A stretch of 64,000 bases of DNA from Nocardioides currus (GTDB lineage Bacteria; Actinomycetota; Actinomycetes; Propionibacteriales; Nocardioidaceae). The position numbers and the translations under genes are program-made. The DNA lies in contig NZ_PYXZ01000011.1 in assembly GCF_003057875.1 (NCBI RefSeq), positions 115,037 through 179,036 on the forward strand, written 5' to 3'. Positions 32,750 through 44,624 of this stretch are shown piece after piece. Numbering within the stretch: position 1 is the first letter of the stretch; each line of letters opens with the position of its first letter. Below the pieces are notes generated by a model that searched no databases, was not told the DNA's origin, and saw nothing but the letters and a program-made list of their open reading frames with translations.

Positions 32750-33439
32750 TCAGCACCCGCGAGCCTGCGGGTGCCTGGCGGCGAACACCGCGGCCTGGGT
32801 GCGGCTGGACAGCCCGAGCTTGGTCAGGACGGCAGACACGTAGTTCTTCACCGTCTTCTCCGACAGCTGCATGCGCCCGGCGATGTCGCGATTGGTCAGC
32901 CCCTCTCCGATCAGGTCGAGGATCCGCTTCTCCTGCGCCGTCAGGATCGCCAGCTCCTGGTCGGAGTCCGGGCCGTTGCGGATCCGCTCCAGGACCCGGC
33001 TGGTCATCGCCGGGTCGAGCATCGACTGGCCGGCCGCGACGCGGCGCACGGAGTCGACGAGGTCCGCGCCGCGGACCTGTTTCAGGATGTATCCCGACGC
33101 CCCGGCCATGATCGCCGCGAACAGGGCCTGGTCGTCGTCGTACGACGTCAGGACCAGCCCCTTGATGGTGGGGTCCACCGACCGGACCTCGCGGCACACG
33201 TCGATGCCCGACCCGTCCGGCAACCGACCGTCGAGGATGGCCACGTGCGGTCGCAGCGCCGGTATGCGCGCCGTCGCCTCCTGCGCCGACCCGGACTCCC
33301 CCACCACCTCGATGTCGCCCGCGGCCTCCAGGAGGTCCCGGATCCCGCGGCGCACCACCTCGTGGTCGTCCAGCAGGAAGACGCGGATGGTTGCGTTCGC
33401 GGGCCCATCGCTGGGCCGGGTGCCGACGGGGTCGTCCAT
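32750..33439 (-). CDS. devR: DosR/DevR-family NarL-type response regulator
   Basis: 229 residues from ATG 33439. The receiver domain has the acidic pocket LLDDHEVVRRG, the phospho-acceptor Asp70 in VAILDGRLPDGSG, and Lys120 in GYILKQ. The linker and LuxR-type HTH follow: LTAQEKRILDLIGEGLTNRD, then the recognition helix EKTVKNYVS, which is identical to the mycobacterial DosR helix whose Lys/Asn residues contact GGG/CCC half-sites. The start is fixed by -10 TAGCGT (complement of 33447-33452) 7 nt upstream. Its promoter carries boxes at 33476-33489 and 33499-33512, so it probably activates itself. Confidence 0.93.
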   Translation of the reverse strand: MDDPVGTRPSDGPANATIRVFLLDDHEVVRRGIRDLLEAAGDIEVVGESGSAQEATARIPALRPHVAILDGRLPDGSGIDVCREVRSVDPTIKGLVLTSYDDDQALFAAIMAGASGYILKQVRGADLVDSVRRVAAGQSMLDPAMTSRVLERIRNGPDSDQELAILTAQEKRILDLIGEGLTNRDIAGRMQLSEKTVKNYVSAVLTKLGLSSRTQAAVFAARHPQARGC

Positions 33440-33475
33440 GCGCATGACGCTAGGCCGCGACGACCGGTCGGTCAG

Positions 33476-33489
33476 CGGTCGATGGTCCC
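33476..33489 (-). promoter_or_regulatory. DosR-type box, proximal, devR promoter
   Basis: CGGTCGATGGTCCC, 11 of 12 defined positions. The centre (33482.5) is 42.5-43.5 bp from the predicted devR transcription start at 33439-33440. Confidence 0.6.
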
Positions 33490-33498
33490 GGGTGGTCC

Positions 33499-33512
33499 GG
33501 GACCTTGGTCAT
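33499..33512 (-). promoter_or_regulatory. DosR-type box, distal, devR promoter
   Basis: GGGACCTTGGTCAT, 10 of 12 defined positions, 23 bp upstream of the proximal site. The same 22-23 bp tandem spacing is seen upstream of the first Usp gene and of the alcohol dehydrogenase. Confidence 0.5.
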
Positions 33513-33565
33513 CCGGGTCCCGGTCGGTCGTCGTGCCCGCTCGCCCCGCGCCGTACGACCTGACC

Positions 33566-33602
33566 GTCCCGAAGGTCCGGGTCGGGTCACGACCTCGGAC
33601 CC
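33566..33602 (+). promoter_or_regulatory. Weak tandem DosR-type sites upstream of alcohol dehydrogenase
   Basis: GTCCCGAAGGTCCG (33566-33579) and ACGACCTCGGACCC (33589-33602), each 9 of 12 defined positions, centres 23 bp apart. The downstream one is 43.5 bp from the start predicted by -10 GACGCT (33627-33632). The match strength is low; the spacing is the main argument. Confidence 0.35.
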
Positions 33603-33661
33603 TGTCCGCCGCCGCGCCGCCGACGCGACGCTGGCAGTCCACCGACGAGAGGAACGGATCG

Positions 33662-34726
33662 ATGAAGGCACTGCGCCTCGAGGCCTGGAAGTCCCCCGCC
33701 GTGCTCCGCGAGGTCGAGCGGCCCGACCCGGGGCCGGGAGAGGTCCTGGTGCAGGTCGGGGGTGCGGGCGCCTGCCACTCGGACCTGCACCTGATGCACG
33801 AGTTCAGTGAGGGTCAGCTCCCCTGGTCGCCGCCGTTCACGCTCGGTCACGAGAACGCCGGATGGGTGCACACCCTCGGCCCGGGAGTGTCCGGTCTCGA
33901 CCCGGGACAGCCCGTCGCGGTGGTCGGCGCCTGGGGATGCGGGACCTGCGCGCGCTGCCGCGCCGACCTGGAGACCTACTGCGACCACCCCGAGCGGACC
34001 TCCGCACCCGGGGGCGGCGGCGGATTGGGGCTGGACGGCGGGATGGCCGAGTTCCTCCTCGTGCCCGACGCGCGCCACCTGGTCGCCCTGCCCGACGGGC
34101 TGGACCCGGTGCGTGCCGCCCCCCTGACCGACGCGGCCCTCACGCCCTACCACGCCGTACGGCGCTCGTGGGGCAAGCTGACGCCGGGATCGACCGCCGT
34201 CGTCATCGGTGCGGGCGGGCTGGGTCACCTCGGCGTCCAGGTCCTGCGCGCCACCACCGCGGCCCGGATCATCGCCGTCGACCCGCGGGACACGGCACGG
34301 GCACTCGCCGAGCGCGGCGGAGCGGACCTCGTCCTGGCGCCCGGCGACGACGTCGTCGACCAGGTCCGGGAGGCCACCGGAGGATTGGGGGCCGACGTGG
34401 TCCTCGACTTCGTCGGCGCGGACGACACGCTCCGGGCCGGGGCGGCGATGTGCCGTCAGATGGCCGACCTGACGATCGTGGGGCTGGGTGGCGGCGCCCT
34501 GCCGGTGTCGTTCTTCGGCGTCCCCTACGAGGTCAGCGTCCAGTCGACCTACTGGGGCAACCGGCGCGAGCTCGTCGAGGTGCTGCAGCTGGCCGCCCGT
34601 GGGCTGGTGGACGCCGAGGTCCGGGTCTTCGGGCTGGACGAGGCCGTCACCGCCTACGAGCTGCTCGAGGTGGGCGCGATCGACGGCCGGGCCGTGGTCT
34701 CTCCGAGCACGGAGTACCGACCGTGA
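33662..34726 (+). CDS. Zinc-dependent alcohol dehydrogenase (MDR, AdhP-like)
   Basis: 354-residue medium-chain dehydrogenase oxidising or reducing alcohols/aldehydes with NAD(P). Catalytic zinc ligands are Cys38 in GAGACHSDLHL and the His-Glu of LGHENAGWVH; the structural zinc has its four cysteines in GCGTCARCRADLETYC. The Rossmann loop is VVIGAGGLGHLGVQVL. ATG 33662 follows GAGAGGAA. The gene is coupled by GTGA to the flavodoxin. Fermentative or redox-balancing roles under low oxygen would fit its place in the DosR-like cluster, but that is inference. Confidence 0.92.
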   Translation: MKALRLEAWKSPAVLREVERPDPGPGEVLVQVGGAGACHSDLHLMHEFSEGQLPWSPPFTLGHENAGWVHTLGPGVSGLDPGQPVAVVGAWGCGTCARCRADLETYCDHPERTSAPGGGGGLGLDGGMAEFLLVPDARHLVALPDGLDPVRAAPLTDAALTPYHAVRRSWGKLTPGSTAVVIGAGGLGHLGVQVLRATTAARIIAVDPRDTARALAERGGADLVLAPGDDVVDQVREATGGLGADVVLDFVGADDTLRAGAAMCRQMADLTIVGLGGGALPVSFFGVPYEVSVQSTYWGNRRELVEVLQLAARGLVDAEVRVFGLDEAVTAYELLEVGAIDGRAVVSPSTEYRP

Positions 34727-35298
34727 GCACCGCGGTGACGCCCGGCGACCAGCCGCGGGCCGCGGTGCGGGCCCTGGTGGTGTTCGAGTCGATGTTCGGC
34801 AACACGGCCCGAGCCGCAGACGCGGTGGCGCAGGGCCTACGCGGGGCAGGCGTCGAGGTCGAGGTGGTCGACGTCCGTGCCGCCCCGGCACTGCTTCCAC
34901 CCGATCTCGACCTCCTCGTGGTGGGAGCACCCACGCACGCCTTCGGGTTGAGCCGACCAGCGACCCGCACCGACGCCGTCCGCCAGGGCGCGCCACCCGA
35001 GCGGGCCGTGACCGGGATCCGTGAGTGGCTCGAGTCGCTCGAGGTGCCTTCCGGCTCGGCGACGCCGCTGCTGGCCGCCTTCGACACGCACGCCACACGG
35101 GTGCGCTGGTCCCCGTGGTCCGCCTCGTCGAGCATCGCCAAGGTGGCGGCCCGCCGCGGGCTGGGCTGCGATGCCCGGCTGGGGCTCGTCGTGGACGACG
35201 TGGCGGGCCCGCTCGTCGACGGCGAGCGTGAACGCGCCGTCGACTTCGGGGCCGCCCTCGCCGCACGGTGCCGGTCGCGGAGTGCCCGCCCCGGCTGA
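34723..35298 (+). CDS. Flavodoxin-domain protein
   Basis: 191 residues. An N-terminal flavodoxin fold binds FMN: ALVVFESMFGNTARAADAVAQ carries the phosphate loop (E-S-M-F-G-N-T), followed by LLVVGAPTHAFGLSRP. It probably shuttles low-potential electrons; the partner is unknown. It starts at GTG 34723 overlapping the dehydrogenase stop (GTGA), so both are made from one message. The last 50 residues are less conserved-looking and Arg-rich. Confidence 0.85.
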   Translation: MSTAVTPGDQPRAAVRALVVFESMFGNTARAADAVAQGLRGAGVEVEVVDVRAAPALLPPDLDLLVVGAPTHAFGLSRPATRTDAVRQGAPPERAVTGIREWLESLEVPSGSATPLLAAFDTHATRVRWSPWSASSSIAKVAARRGLGCDARLGLVVDDVAGPLVDGERERAVDFGAALAARCRSRSARPG

Positions 35299-35304
35299 CG
35301 GCCG

Positions 35305-37056
35305 TCAGGTCGGGGTGGGCATGGCCGGCACGGTCCACTCCACCGTCGTGCCCGTGCCCGCGGCGGACTCCACCACGAAGGTGCCACCGTGCCTCAGGGC
35401 GCGGGCGCGCATGTTGTCGAGTCCGCTGCGAGGTGCCTCGGTGTCCACGCCGCGGCCGTTGTCGCTCACCGTCAACGTGACGAGCCGACCGTCCACCCCG
35501 ATGCGCACGTCCACCTCGCTGGCGTGGGCGTGCCGACTGATGTTGGTGAGGGCCTCCCCGAGGACGGCGAGCAGGTCGGGGACGACGTCGACGCTGAGGG
35601 CCGTGCGGAGCGGACCGTCGAGCCGCAGCGAGGGGCGGATCTTCATCGTGCTCCCCGCGCGGGCGACCAGGCGCTCGATCTCGCTCTGCACGTCCGCGGC
35701 CGAGTCCATCGCCCCCAACGAGAAGATCGTGCGGCGGATGTCCTTGATCGTGTCGTCGAGGTCGTCGATCGCCTGCGCGAGCCGCCCGCCGAGCTCGGCG
35801 TCCGTCGTCAGGGTGGCGGCGCTCTGGAGTCCCAGGCCGACCGCGAACAGCCTCTGGATGACGAGGTCGTGGAGGTCGCGTCCGATGCGGTCGCGGTCCT
35901 CGAACAGCGTCAGTCGTTGTCGGTAGGCGCGGCTGCGCGCGACGTGAAGGGCGAGCGCGGCCTGCTCGGCGAAGCTCGCCGGGAGCGCCGCGTCGACCCG
36001 GCGGAACCCCTCTGCGTGGGCGGGGGTCCAGGCTAGCGACAACACGCCCTCGACGCCCTGTCCCGACCGGAGCGGCACCATCACCACCGGCCCGAGCTCG
36101 GGCCACCCCTCGATCGAGGAGGGGTCGACGGCGCGCTCGTCGGACGCGAGGTCGTCCACCGAGACCGGTTCGCCCGTCCGGATCACCACGCTGGCGAGAG
36201 ACTCCTCCATCGGGAGCCGGCGCATGGCCTCGAGGTCGACAGGAGCACCCGAGACCACCGCGAAGCACAGGGCCGAGGGATCTGCACCGGTGACGATCCA
36301 GGCCACGTCCGCCCCGGACACGGATCGAGCCCGGTCGGCGACCGCCTGGAGCCCGTGGTCGGCGTCGGACTCCCCGGCCAGCAGCGCCGCGATCTCGGCC
36401 GTGGCGGTCAACCACGTCTGCCGGTGCTCGGCCTCCTGGTAGAGCGTCGCGTTCTCGATCGCGACCCCCGCCGCCGCGGCCAGGGCGATCACGACGTCCT
36501 CGTCGATCTCGGTGAAGTCGGTGCCCCCGACCTTCTCGGTGAGGTAGAGGTTGCCGAACACCCGCTCGCGCACGCGGATCGGCACCCCGAGGAAGGAGCT
36601 CATCGGTGGGTGTCCCTCGGGGAAGCCGTAGGAGGCCGGGTGGGCGGCGATGTCCCTGAGGCGGATCGGACGGGGGTCGTCGATGAGGAGTCCGAGCAGG
36701 CCGTGGCCGGTCGGCAGCGCACCGATGCGGTCCACGACGTCGGCCTCCATGCCGTGGTGGACGAAGGTGCGCAGTCGACGCTCGTCCCCCGACGCCAGCA
36801 CCCCGAGCGCGGCGTACCTCGCGTCGACGAGCTGACCCGCGATGGACACGATGCGTGCCAGCACCCCGTCGAGGGTCAGGTCGCCGGCCATCGTGACGAC
36901 GGCGTCCAGCAGCAGCCGCAGTCGGGCCTGCTGGTCCAGGGCCCCCTCCATCCGGCCCAGGACCTCGCGCAACAGGTCCTCGAACTCGACCTCCCCGAGC
37001 GAGGACCCGGCGAGGTGCTCACCACCACGTGGTCCCGGTCGCGCGCCGTGTTCCAT
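35305..37056 (-). CDS. devS: DosS/DevS-type GAF sensor histidine kinase
   Basis: 583 residues: GAF-A (about 62-205), GAF-B (about 230-375), HisKA_3 with phospho-acceptor His396 in IGRDLHDLVIQRLF, and HATPase with EALTNISRHAHA and SDNGRGVDTE. In mycobacterial DosS, His149 is the proximal heme ligand and Tyr171 the distal residue; here residue 149 is the His of FPEGHPPMSSFLG and residue 171 the Tyr of LYLTEK, same numbers and same context. It should therefore bind heme and sense O2/NO/CO or redox state. Start ATG 37056 with AGGAG 5-6 nt upstream; -10 TAGCGT (complement of 37098-37103). It lies 2 kb from devR, not adjacent to it. Confidence 0.92.
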   Translation of the reverse strand: MEHGARPGPRGGEHLAGSSLGEVEFEDLLREVLGRMEGALDQQARLRLLLDAVVTMAGDLTLDGVLARIVSIAGQLVDARYAALGVLASGDERRLRTFVHHGMEADVVDRIGALPTGHGLLGLLIDDPRPIRLRDIAAHPASYGFPEGHPPMSSFLGVPIRVRERVFGNLYLTEKVGGTDFTEIDEDVVIALAAAAGVAIENATLYQEAEHRQTWLTATAEIAALLAGESDADHGLQAVADRARSVSGADVAWIVTGADPSALCFAVVSGAPVDLEAMRRLPMEESLASVVIRTGEPVSVDDLASDERAVDPSSIEGWPELGPVVMVPLRSGQGVEGVLSLAWTPAHAEGFRRVDAALPASFAEQAALALHVARSRAYRQRLTLFEDRDRIGRDLHDLVIQRLFAVGLGLQSAATLTTDAELGGRLAQAIDDLDDTIKDIRRTIFSLGAMDSAADVQSEIERLVARAGSTMKIRPSLRLDGPLRTALSVDVVPDLLAVLGEALTNISRHAHASEVDVRIGVDGRLVTLTVSDNGRGVDTEAPRSGLDNMRARALRHGGTFVVESAAGTGTTVEWTVPAMPTPT

Positions 37057-37165
37057 CGAAGCTCCTGACCACGTGGGATGCGGATCCGAGGGGTCCCACG
37101 CTATCGATCCCGGTCGGCACCCGGGAAGCATCGACGCGCGCGCGTCCCGGGCGTCCCGTCGGGAC

Positions 37166-37179
37166 GGGACGAACGGCCC
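37166..37179 (+). promoter_or_regulatory. DosR-type box (perfect) upstream of Acg-like nitroreductase
   Basis: GGGACGAACGGCCC matches all 12 defined positions. The centre (37172.5) is 42.5 bp before 37215, the start predicted from the -10-like CACGCT at 37203-37208. The gene's ATG (37245) then has a 30-nt leader with GGAAGGA. It may also reach the divergent devS. Confidence 0.65.
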
Positions 37180-37244
37180 TGTGACGGGCGGGTGCCCGTC
37201 GACACGCTGGACGGAGCGAACCAGAGCCCTCGGAAGGACCGCAC

Positions 37245-38240
37245 ATGAGCGACACGATCCACGTCCCGGACAGGACCATGCGCCGCATCGTCGAGCTGGC
37301 GACCCTGGCTCCCAGCGTGCACAACACCCAGCCGTGGCGGTGGCGAGCCGCGGACGACCGGCTCGAGCTGCGGGCCGATCGTCGACAGCAGCTCCCCGCG
37401 ACCGATCCGACCGGGCGCGACCTCGTCATCAGCTGCGGCGCCGCGCTGCACCAGGCCGAGGTCGCTGCGGCGGCGCTCGGCTGGCGGGCGTACGTCGACC
37501 GCTTCCCGGACCCGTCCGATCCCGACCTCCTGGCGCGCCTGGACCTGGCCCCTGCGCCACCGCCCGGCAACGCCGCCGGCGAGCTCGAGGCCATCGCCCA
37601 CCGGTGCACCGACCGGCGGCGCTTCACGTCCTGGCCGGTGCCCGACGAGCGTCTCGACCAGCTCGCGCACATCGCCAGCCAGTGGGGCACCCGCGCCGTG
37701 GCGCTGACCGGTGTGTCCGAGCGCTTCCGCGCCGAGCGGCTGGTGCTGCGGGCGACCGTCCTCCAGCAGTCCGTCCCGGCCATGGCGCTCGAGGAGGCGG
37801 CGTGGCGCGACCGTTCCCGCGTCGACGGGATCCCCGGCGCCGTCCTGCCCTCGTCCACCGCGACACCGCGGGCCCACCCCCACCGCTTCGCCGGGGGCGA
37901 CCTCGAGGAGACGGGTGAGCGGACCGTCGAGGGATCGGACGGACTGATCGTGCTCTTCGACGTCCACGACGACCACCACGCGTGGCTCCGCGCCGGCGAG
38001 GGCCTGAGCGCCATGTGGCTCGCCGCCACCACCGCCGGCCTCTCCGTGGTGCCCCTGAGCCAGGTGGTCGAGCTGCCCGAGACCAGGGTGGCGTTCCGCC
38101 ACGAGGTCCTGGGCGGTCTCGCGCACCCGCTGCTCCTGGCCAGGGTCGGGTGGCAGGCCATCGGCCGCGGCGACCTGGTCCGGACACCGCGCCGGGCACT
38201 CGAGGCCGTGCTCGACCTCGACCCGGGACAGGTCCGGTGA
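37245..38240 (+). CDS. Acg-family nitroreductase-like protein
   Basis: 331 residues, the two-lobed Acg/nitroreductase-like family (mycobacterial Acg/Rv2032, Rv3131 are DosR-regulated). Family marks: RRIVELATLAPSVHNTQPWR at the N-terminus, RRQQLPATDPTGRDLVISCG, HRCTDRRRFTSWPV, SAMWLAATTAGLSVVPLSQV. In M. tuberculosis Acg the FMN pocket is closed by a lid and the protein is thought to sequester FMN rather than catalyse. ATG 37245 with GGAAGGA 8 nt upstream. It is followed by a GTGA-coupled PPOX-fold gene and preceded by a perfect DosR-type box. Confidence 0.9.
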   Translation: MSDTIHVPDRTMRRIVELATLAPSVHNTQPWRWRAADDRLELRADRRQQLPATDPTGRDLVISCGAALHQAEVAAAALGWRAYVDRFPDPSDPDLLARLDLAPAPPPGNAAGELEAIAHRCTDRRRFTSWPVPDERLDQLAHIASQWGTRAVALTGVSERFRAERLVLRATVLQQSVPAMALEEAAWRDRSRVDGIPGAVLPSSTATPRAHPHRFAGGDLEETGERTVEGSDGLIVLFDVHDDHHAWLRAGEGLSAMWLAATTAGLSVVPLSQVVELPETRVAFRHEVLGGLAHPLLLARVGWQAIGRGDLVRTPRRALEAVLDLDPGQVR

Positions 38241-38668
38241 CCGTGATGGACGCCGCGCAGTGCTGGGAGTTCCTGCGCGGGCACGAGCTCGGGCGGCTCG
38301 CCTACCACCTCGCCGACGAGGTGCACATCGTTCCCGTCAACTACGCCGTCCACCACGAGCCCGCGACGGACCGGCGCTCCCTGCTCTTCCGCACGGCCGA
38401 GGGCTCGAAGCTCCTCGGTGTGGTCATGAACGCCGACGTCGCCTTCGAGGTGGACGAGGTCGTCGGCGAGCACGCGACCAGCGTGGTGCTGCGTGGTCGG
38501 GCACGCCGGCTGGAGGAGGACGAGGAGCACCGCAGCGAGGATGTCCCGCTCCATCCGTGGGTGGACACGGAGAAGTGGAACGTCGTGGAGATCGAGGTGA
38601 GCGAGATCAGCGGCCGCGATCTCGAGCTGTCGCGTCCCTGGACCCACCTCGTCCAGCGCGACGACTGA
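38237..38668 (+). CDS. Pyridoxamine 5'-phosphate oxidase family (PPOX-fold) protein
   Basis: 143-residue split-barrel flavoprotein-like protein: AAQCWEFLRGHELGRLAYHL (the classic opening helix-strand), VHIVPVNYAVH, LLFRTAEGSKL, VAFEVDEVV and VVLRGRARRL. Such proteins bind FMN, F420 or heme. The start is GTG 38237, overlapping the nitroreductase stop (GTGA), or possibly ATG 38246. The pairing of an Acg-like protein with a PPOX-fold protein echoes mycobacterial DosR regulons. Cofactor not determinable. Confidence 0.88.
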   Translation: MTVMDAAQCWEFLRGHELGRLAYHLADEVHIVPVNYAVHHEPATDRRSLLFRTAEGSKLLGVVMNADVAFEVDEVVGEHATSVVLRGRARRLEEDEEHRSEDVPLHPWVDTEKWNVVEIEVSEISGRDLELSRPWTHLVQRDD

Positions 38669-38703
38669 CCGCGACGACCGACCGTGAGGGCCCGGGTCGG
38701 TCG

Positions 38704-39948
38704 TCACGCGAGGCCGAGGGCCCGGGCCTCCTCCCAGAGGTCGTCGCGCACGCTCGGGTGCGCCGCGTGCTCGATCAGGTTGCGGGCCTGGTGGCGCTCG
38801 TCGCGGCCCCACATCCACGCCAGCCCCTGCTCGGTGACGACCGCGCCGTGCTGGAAGGAGGTGACGGGTTCGTCGACCAGCGGCACGATCGTGGACACGT
38901 CGGCCTTCGGGTGCCAGCTGCGCAGCGCCATGAACGCCCGTCCGCCGGGCGAGTGGCTCGCGCCGACGGTGAAGTCGGTCTGGCCGCCGAAGCCGCTGTG
39001 GATCCGGGCGTCGATGCGGGATGCGTTGGCCTGGTCGAACAGGTCGATCTGGAGGGCGGTGTTGATCGAGGTCATGGCCGGCTGCGCCGCGATCCGGGTG
39101 GGCGAGTTGCTGGTCTCGGTACGGAGCATCGTCACCCGCGGGTTGGCGTCGACCCAGTCGTAGAGCTCCTCGCTGCCGAAGACGAACGACGTGCGCAGCG
39201 GGGTGTCGCGGTCGAGGGCGCCGGCCGACTCGAGGGCGAGGACACCGTCGCTGAACATCTCCGTCCAGATCCGCAGGCCGCGACGCTCCAGCAGCCCCGC
39301 GACGGTGGCGTCCGGGACCTCGCCGATCCCGGCCTGCAGCGTCGCGCCGTCACCGATCTCCGCGGCCACCCGGGACCCGATCAGGCTGGCGTCCGGGGCC
39401 GGCGGCCGCGCCGCGTGCGTCGCGAGCGGTTCGTCGACCTCGACGCCGAGGTCGAGGTCGTCCACGGACACGACGGCGTCCCCGAACGTCCATGGCATCC
39501 GCGGGTTGAGCTGGGCCACGACCAGCCCGCCGCGGGCACGGGCCGCCTCGATGGCGGCCGGGAGCACGTTGACCTCCAGCCCGAGGGACACCCGGCCCTC
39601 GCGCGGCGTCGTGGTGTGGACCACGACCACGTCGGGGGCCAGGGGCCCGACGAAGAGCCGCGGCACCATCGACAGGCGGCACGGGACGTAGGACAGCCGC
39701 GGGTGGCGACGGAACGCCGGTCCGACGAACGACGTCTCGGGCACGACCCCGTCGTGCATCGGCAGGCCGGGCTGCGCGTTGAGCACCTGGAGGCGCACGG
39801 CCGGCAGCTGCTGCACAACCGCCCCGACCAGGGTGACCGGGGACGCGAAGTTGCCGCTGGCCACCACGCGTGGGACGCCCCCGGCACCGGTGGTCGCGCA
39901 GTGCTCGGCCACCGAGGAAGCAGCTGTGTCGAGGTCGACGAGGCGCAT
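38704..39948 (-). CDS. Acetyl-CoA hydrolase/transferase family protein
   Basis: 414-residue class-I CoA-transferase-like enzyme of the acetyl-CoA hydrolase/4-hydroxybutyrate CoA-transferase family. Conserved blocks: GDGATLQAGIGEVPDATVAG, WTEMFSDGVLALESAG, FVFGSEELYDWVDANP (with the candidate catalytic Glu), and GFGGQTDFTVGASHSPGGRA. It moves CoA between carboxylates or hydrolyses acetyl-CoA. The start is ATG 39948 (not the GTG six bases upstream) because CAGGCT (complement of 39955-39960) is 6 nt away, a leaderless arrangement. No DosR-type box is found at the matching distance, so I place it outside the DosR-like regulon. Confidence 0.87.
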   Translation of the reverse strand: MRLVDLDTAASSVAEHCATTGAGGVPRVVASGNFASPVTLVGAVVQQLPAVRLQVLNAQPGLPMHDGVVPETSFVGPAFRRHPRLSYVPCRLSMVPRLFVGPLAPDVVVVHTTTPREGRVSLGLEVNVLPAAIEAARARGGLVVAQLNPRMPWTFGDAVVSVDDLDLGVEVDEPLATHAARPPAPDASLIGSRVAAEIGDGATLQAGIGEVPDATVAGLLERRGLRIWTEMFSDGVLALESAGALDRDTPLRTSFVFGSEELYDWVDANPRVTMLRTETSNSPTRIAAQPAMTSINTALQIDLFDQANASRIDARIHSGFGGQTDFTVGASHSPGGRAFMALRSWHPKADVSTIVPLVDEPVTSFQHGAVVTEQGLAWMWGRDERHQARNLIEHAAHPSVRDDLWEEARALGLA

Positions 39949-39986
39949 GGGCACAGCCTGCCAGCCCCACCCCTAGGCTGGCCCGC

Positions 39987-40678
39987 ATGCGCCTGCTCCT
40001 GCTTCGCCACGGCCAGACCCACGCGAACGTCCAGGGCTCCCTCGACACCGCCTTCCCCGGTCTCGACCTCACGGACCTCGGGCGCCGTCAGGCGGAGGCC
40101 GCGGTCCGTGCGCTCGCCGACGAGCCGATCGGCGCTGTCGCCGTCTCGACCCTCACCCGCACCGGCCAGACGGCCGCCCCGCTCGCCGAGGCCCGCGGGC
40201 TCACGCCGGTCGAGCACGACGGGCTGCGTGAGATCGCTGCCGGCGACTTCGAGATGCGCTCCGACCACGACGCGTTGCTGGGCTACCTCGGCACGATCGC
40301 CCGGTGGCTCGAGGGTGACCTCGACACCCGGATGCCGGGCGGTGAGTCGGGCACCGAGTTCCTCGAGAGGTACGACGCAGCGATCGCCGCCACCGCCGCG
40401 CTGGGCGTGGACACGGCGCTGGTCGTCAGCCACGGAGCCGCCATCCGCACGTGGGTCACCCGCCGGGCCGACGGCGAGCACGCGCCCGTCCACGAGCCCC
40501 TGCACAACACCGCGTGCATCACCCTCCACGGCGACCCGGAGCGGGGCTGGTCGATCGTGTCGTGGGAGCGCGAGCCGGTCGGCGGGGAGTGGCTGGACGA
40601 CGAGTCCGCCGCTGACCCGACCGCTGACGACCCGACCGTGGAGGACCCGGGCGTGGAGGACCCGGGCGACTCCCCCGG

Positions 40679-40697
<19 letters not shown>
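39987..40697 (+). CDS. Histidine phosphatase family protein
   Basis: 236-residue phosphoglycerate-mutase-like phosphatase. Catalytic motif LLLRHGQTHANVQGSLDT (RHG with phospho-His), the second Arg in VSTLTRTGQTAAPL, REIAAGDFEMR and the second His in ALVVSHGAAIRTWV. The C-terminal tail has short acidic repeats (PTADDPTVEDPGVEDPGD) of low complexity. -10 TAGGCT (39974-39979) is 7 nt from the ATG (leaderless). The end overlaps the convergent metH by 19 bp. Substrate unknown. Confidence 0.9.
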
Positions 40698-44440
<3,743 letters not shown>

Positions 44441-44624
44441 AGGGCTCGGAACTCCAATCGCGTCGGTGCTCCAGCCTACGAACGCGGTCCACACTGCGGA
44501 CAGCGTTACCAAGGGCTGGACGGGCGGGACCGATGCTTCCACCGCGGGGGTGCCCGGCGAAATCCTCGGCGCCGGGCGGCGCCACAAGGGCTCGGATCGA
44601 GGACCGGGGATCTAGGCTGGCGAG

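Noticed and set aside
37098..37140. DosR-type box for devS at the expected 42-bp distance
   Set aside because: No site near 37127-37140 matches the motif; only the box at 37166-37179 exists, which fits acg. devS may be constitutive, from TAGCGT.
39949..39997. CoA-transferase as a further DosR-type target
   Set aside because: No box at the predicted position; it has an ordinary leaderless promoter (CAGGCT).
44441..44624. Possible cobalamin riboswitch upstream of metH
   Set aside because: The predicted transcription start leaves a leader of about 26 nt, and no B12-box-like sequence is visible in the 184-bp gap.
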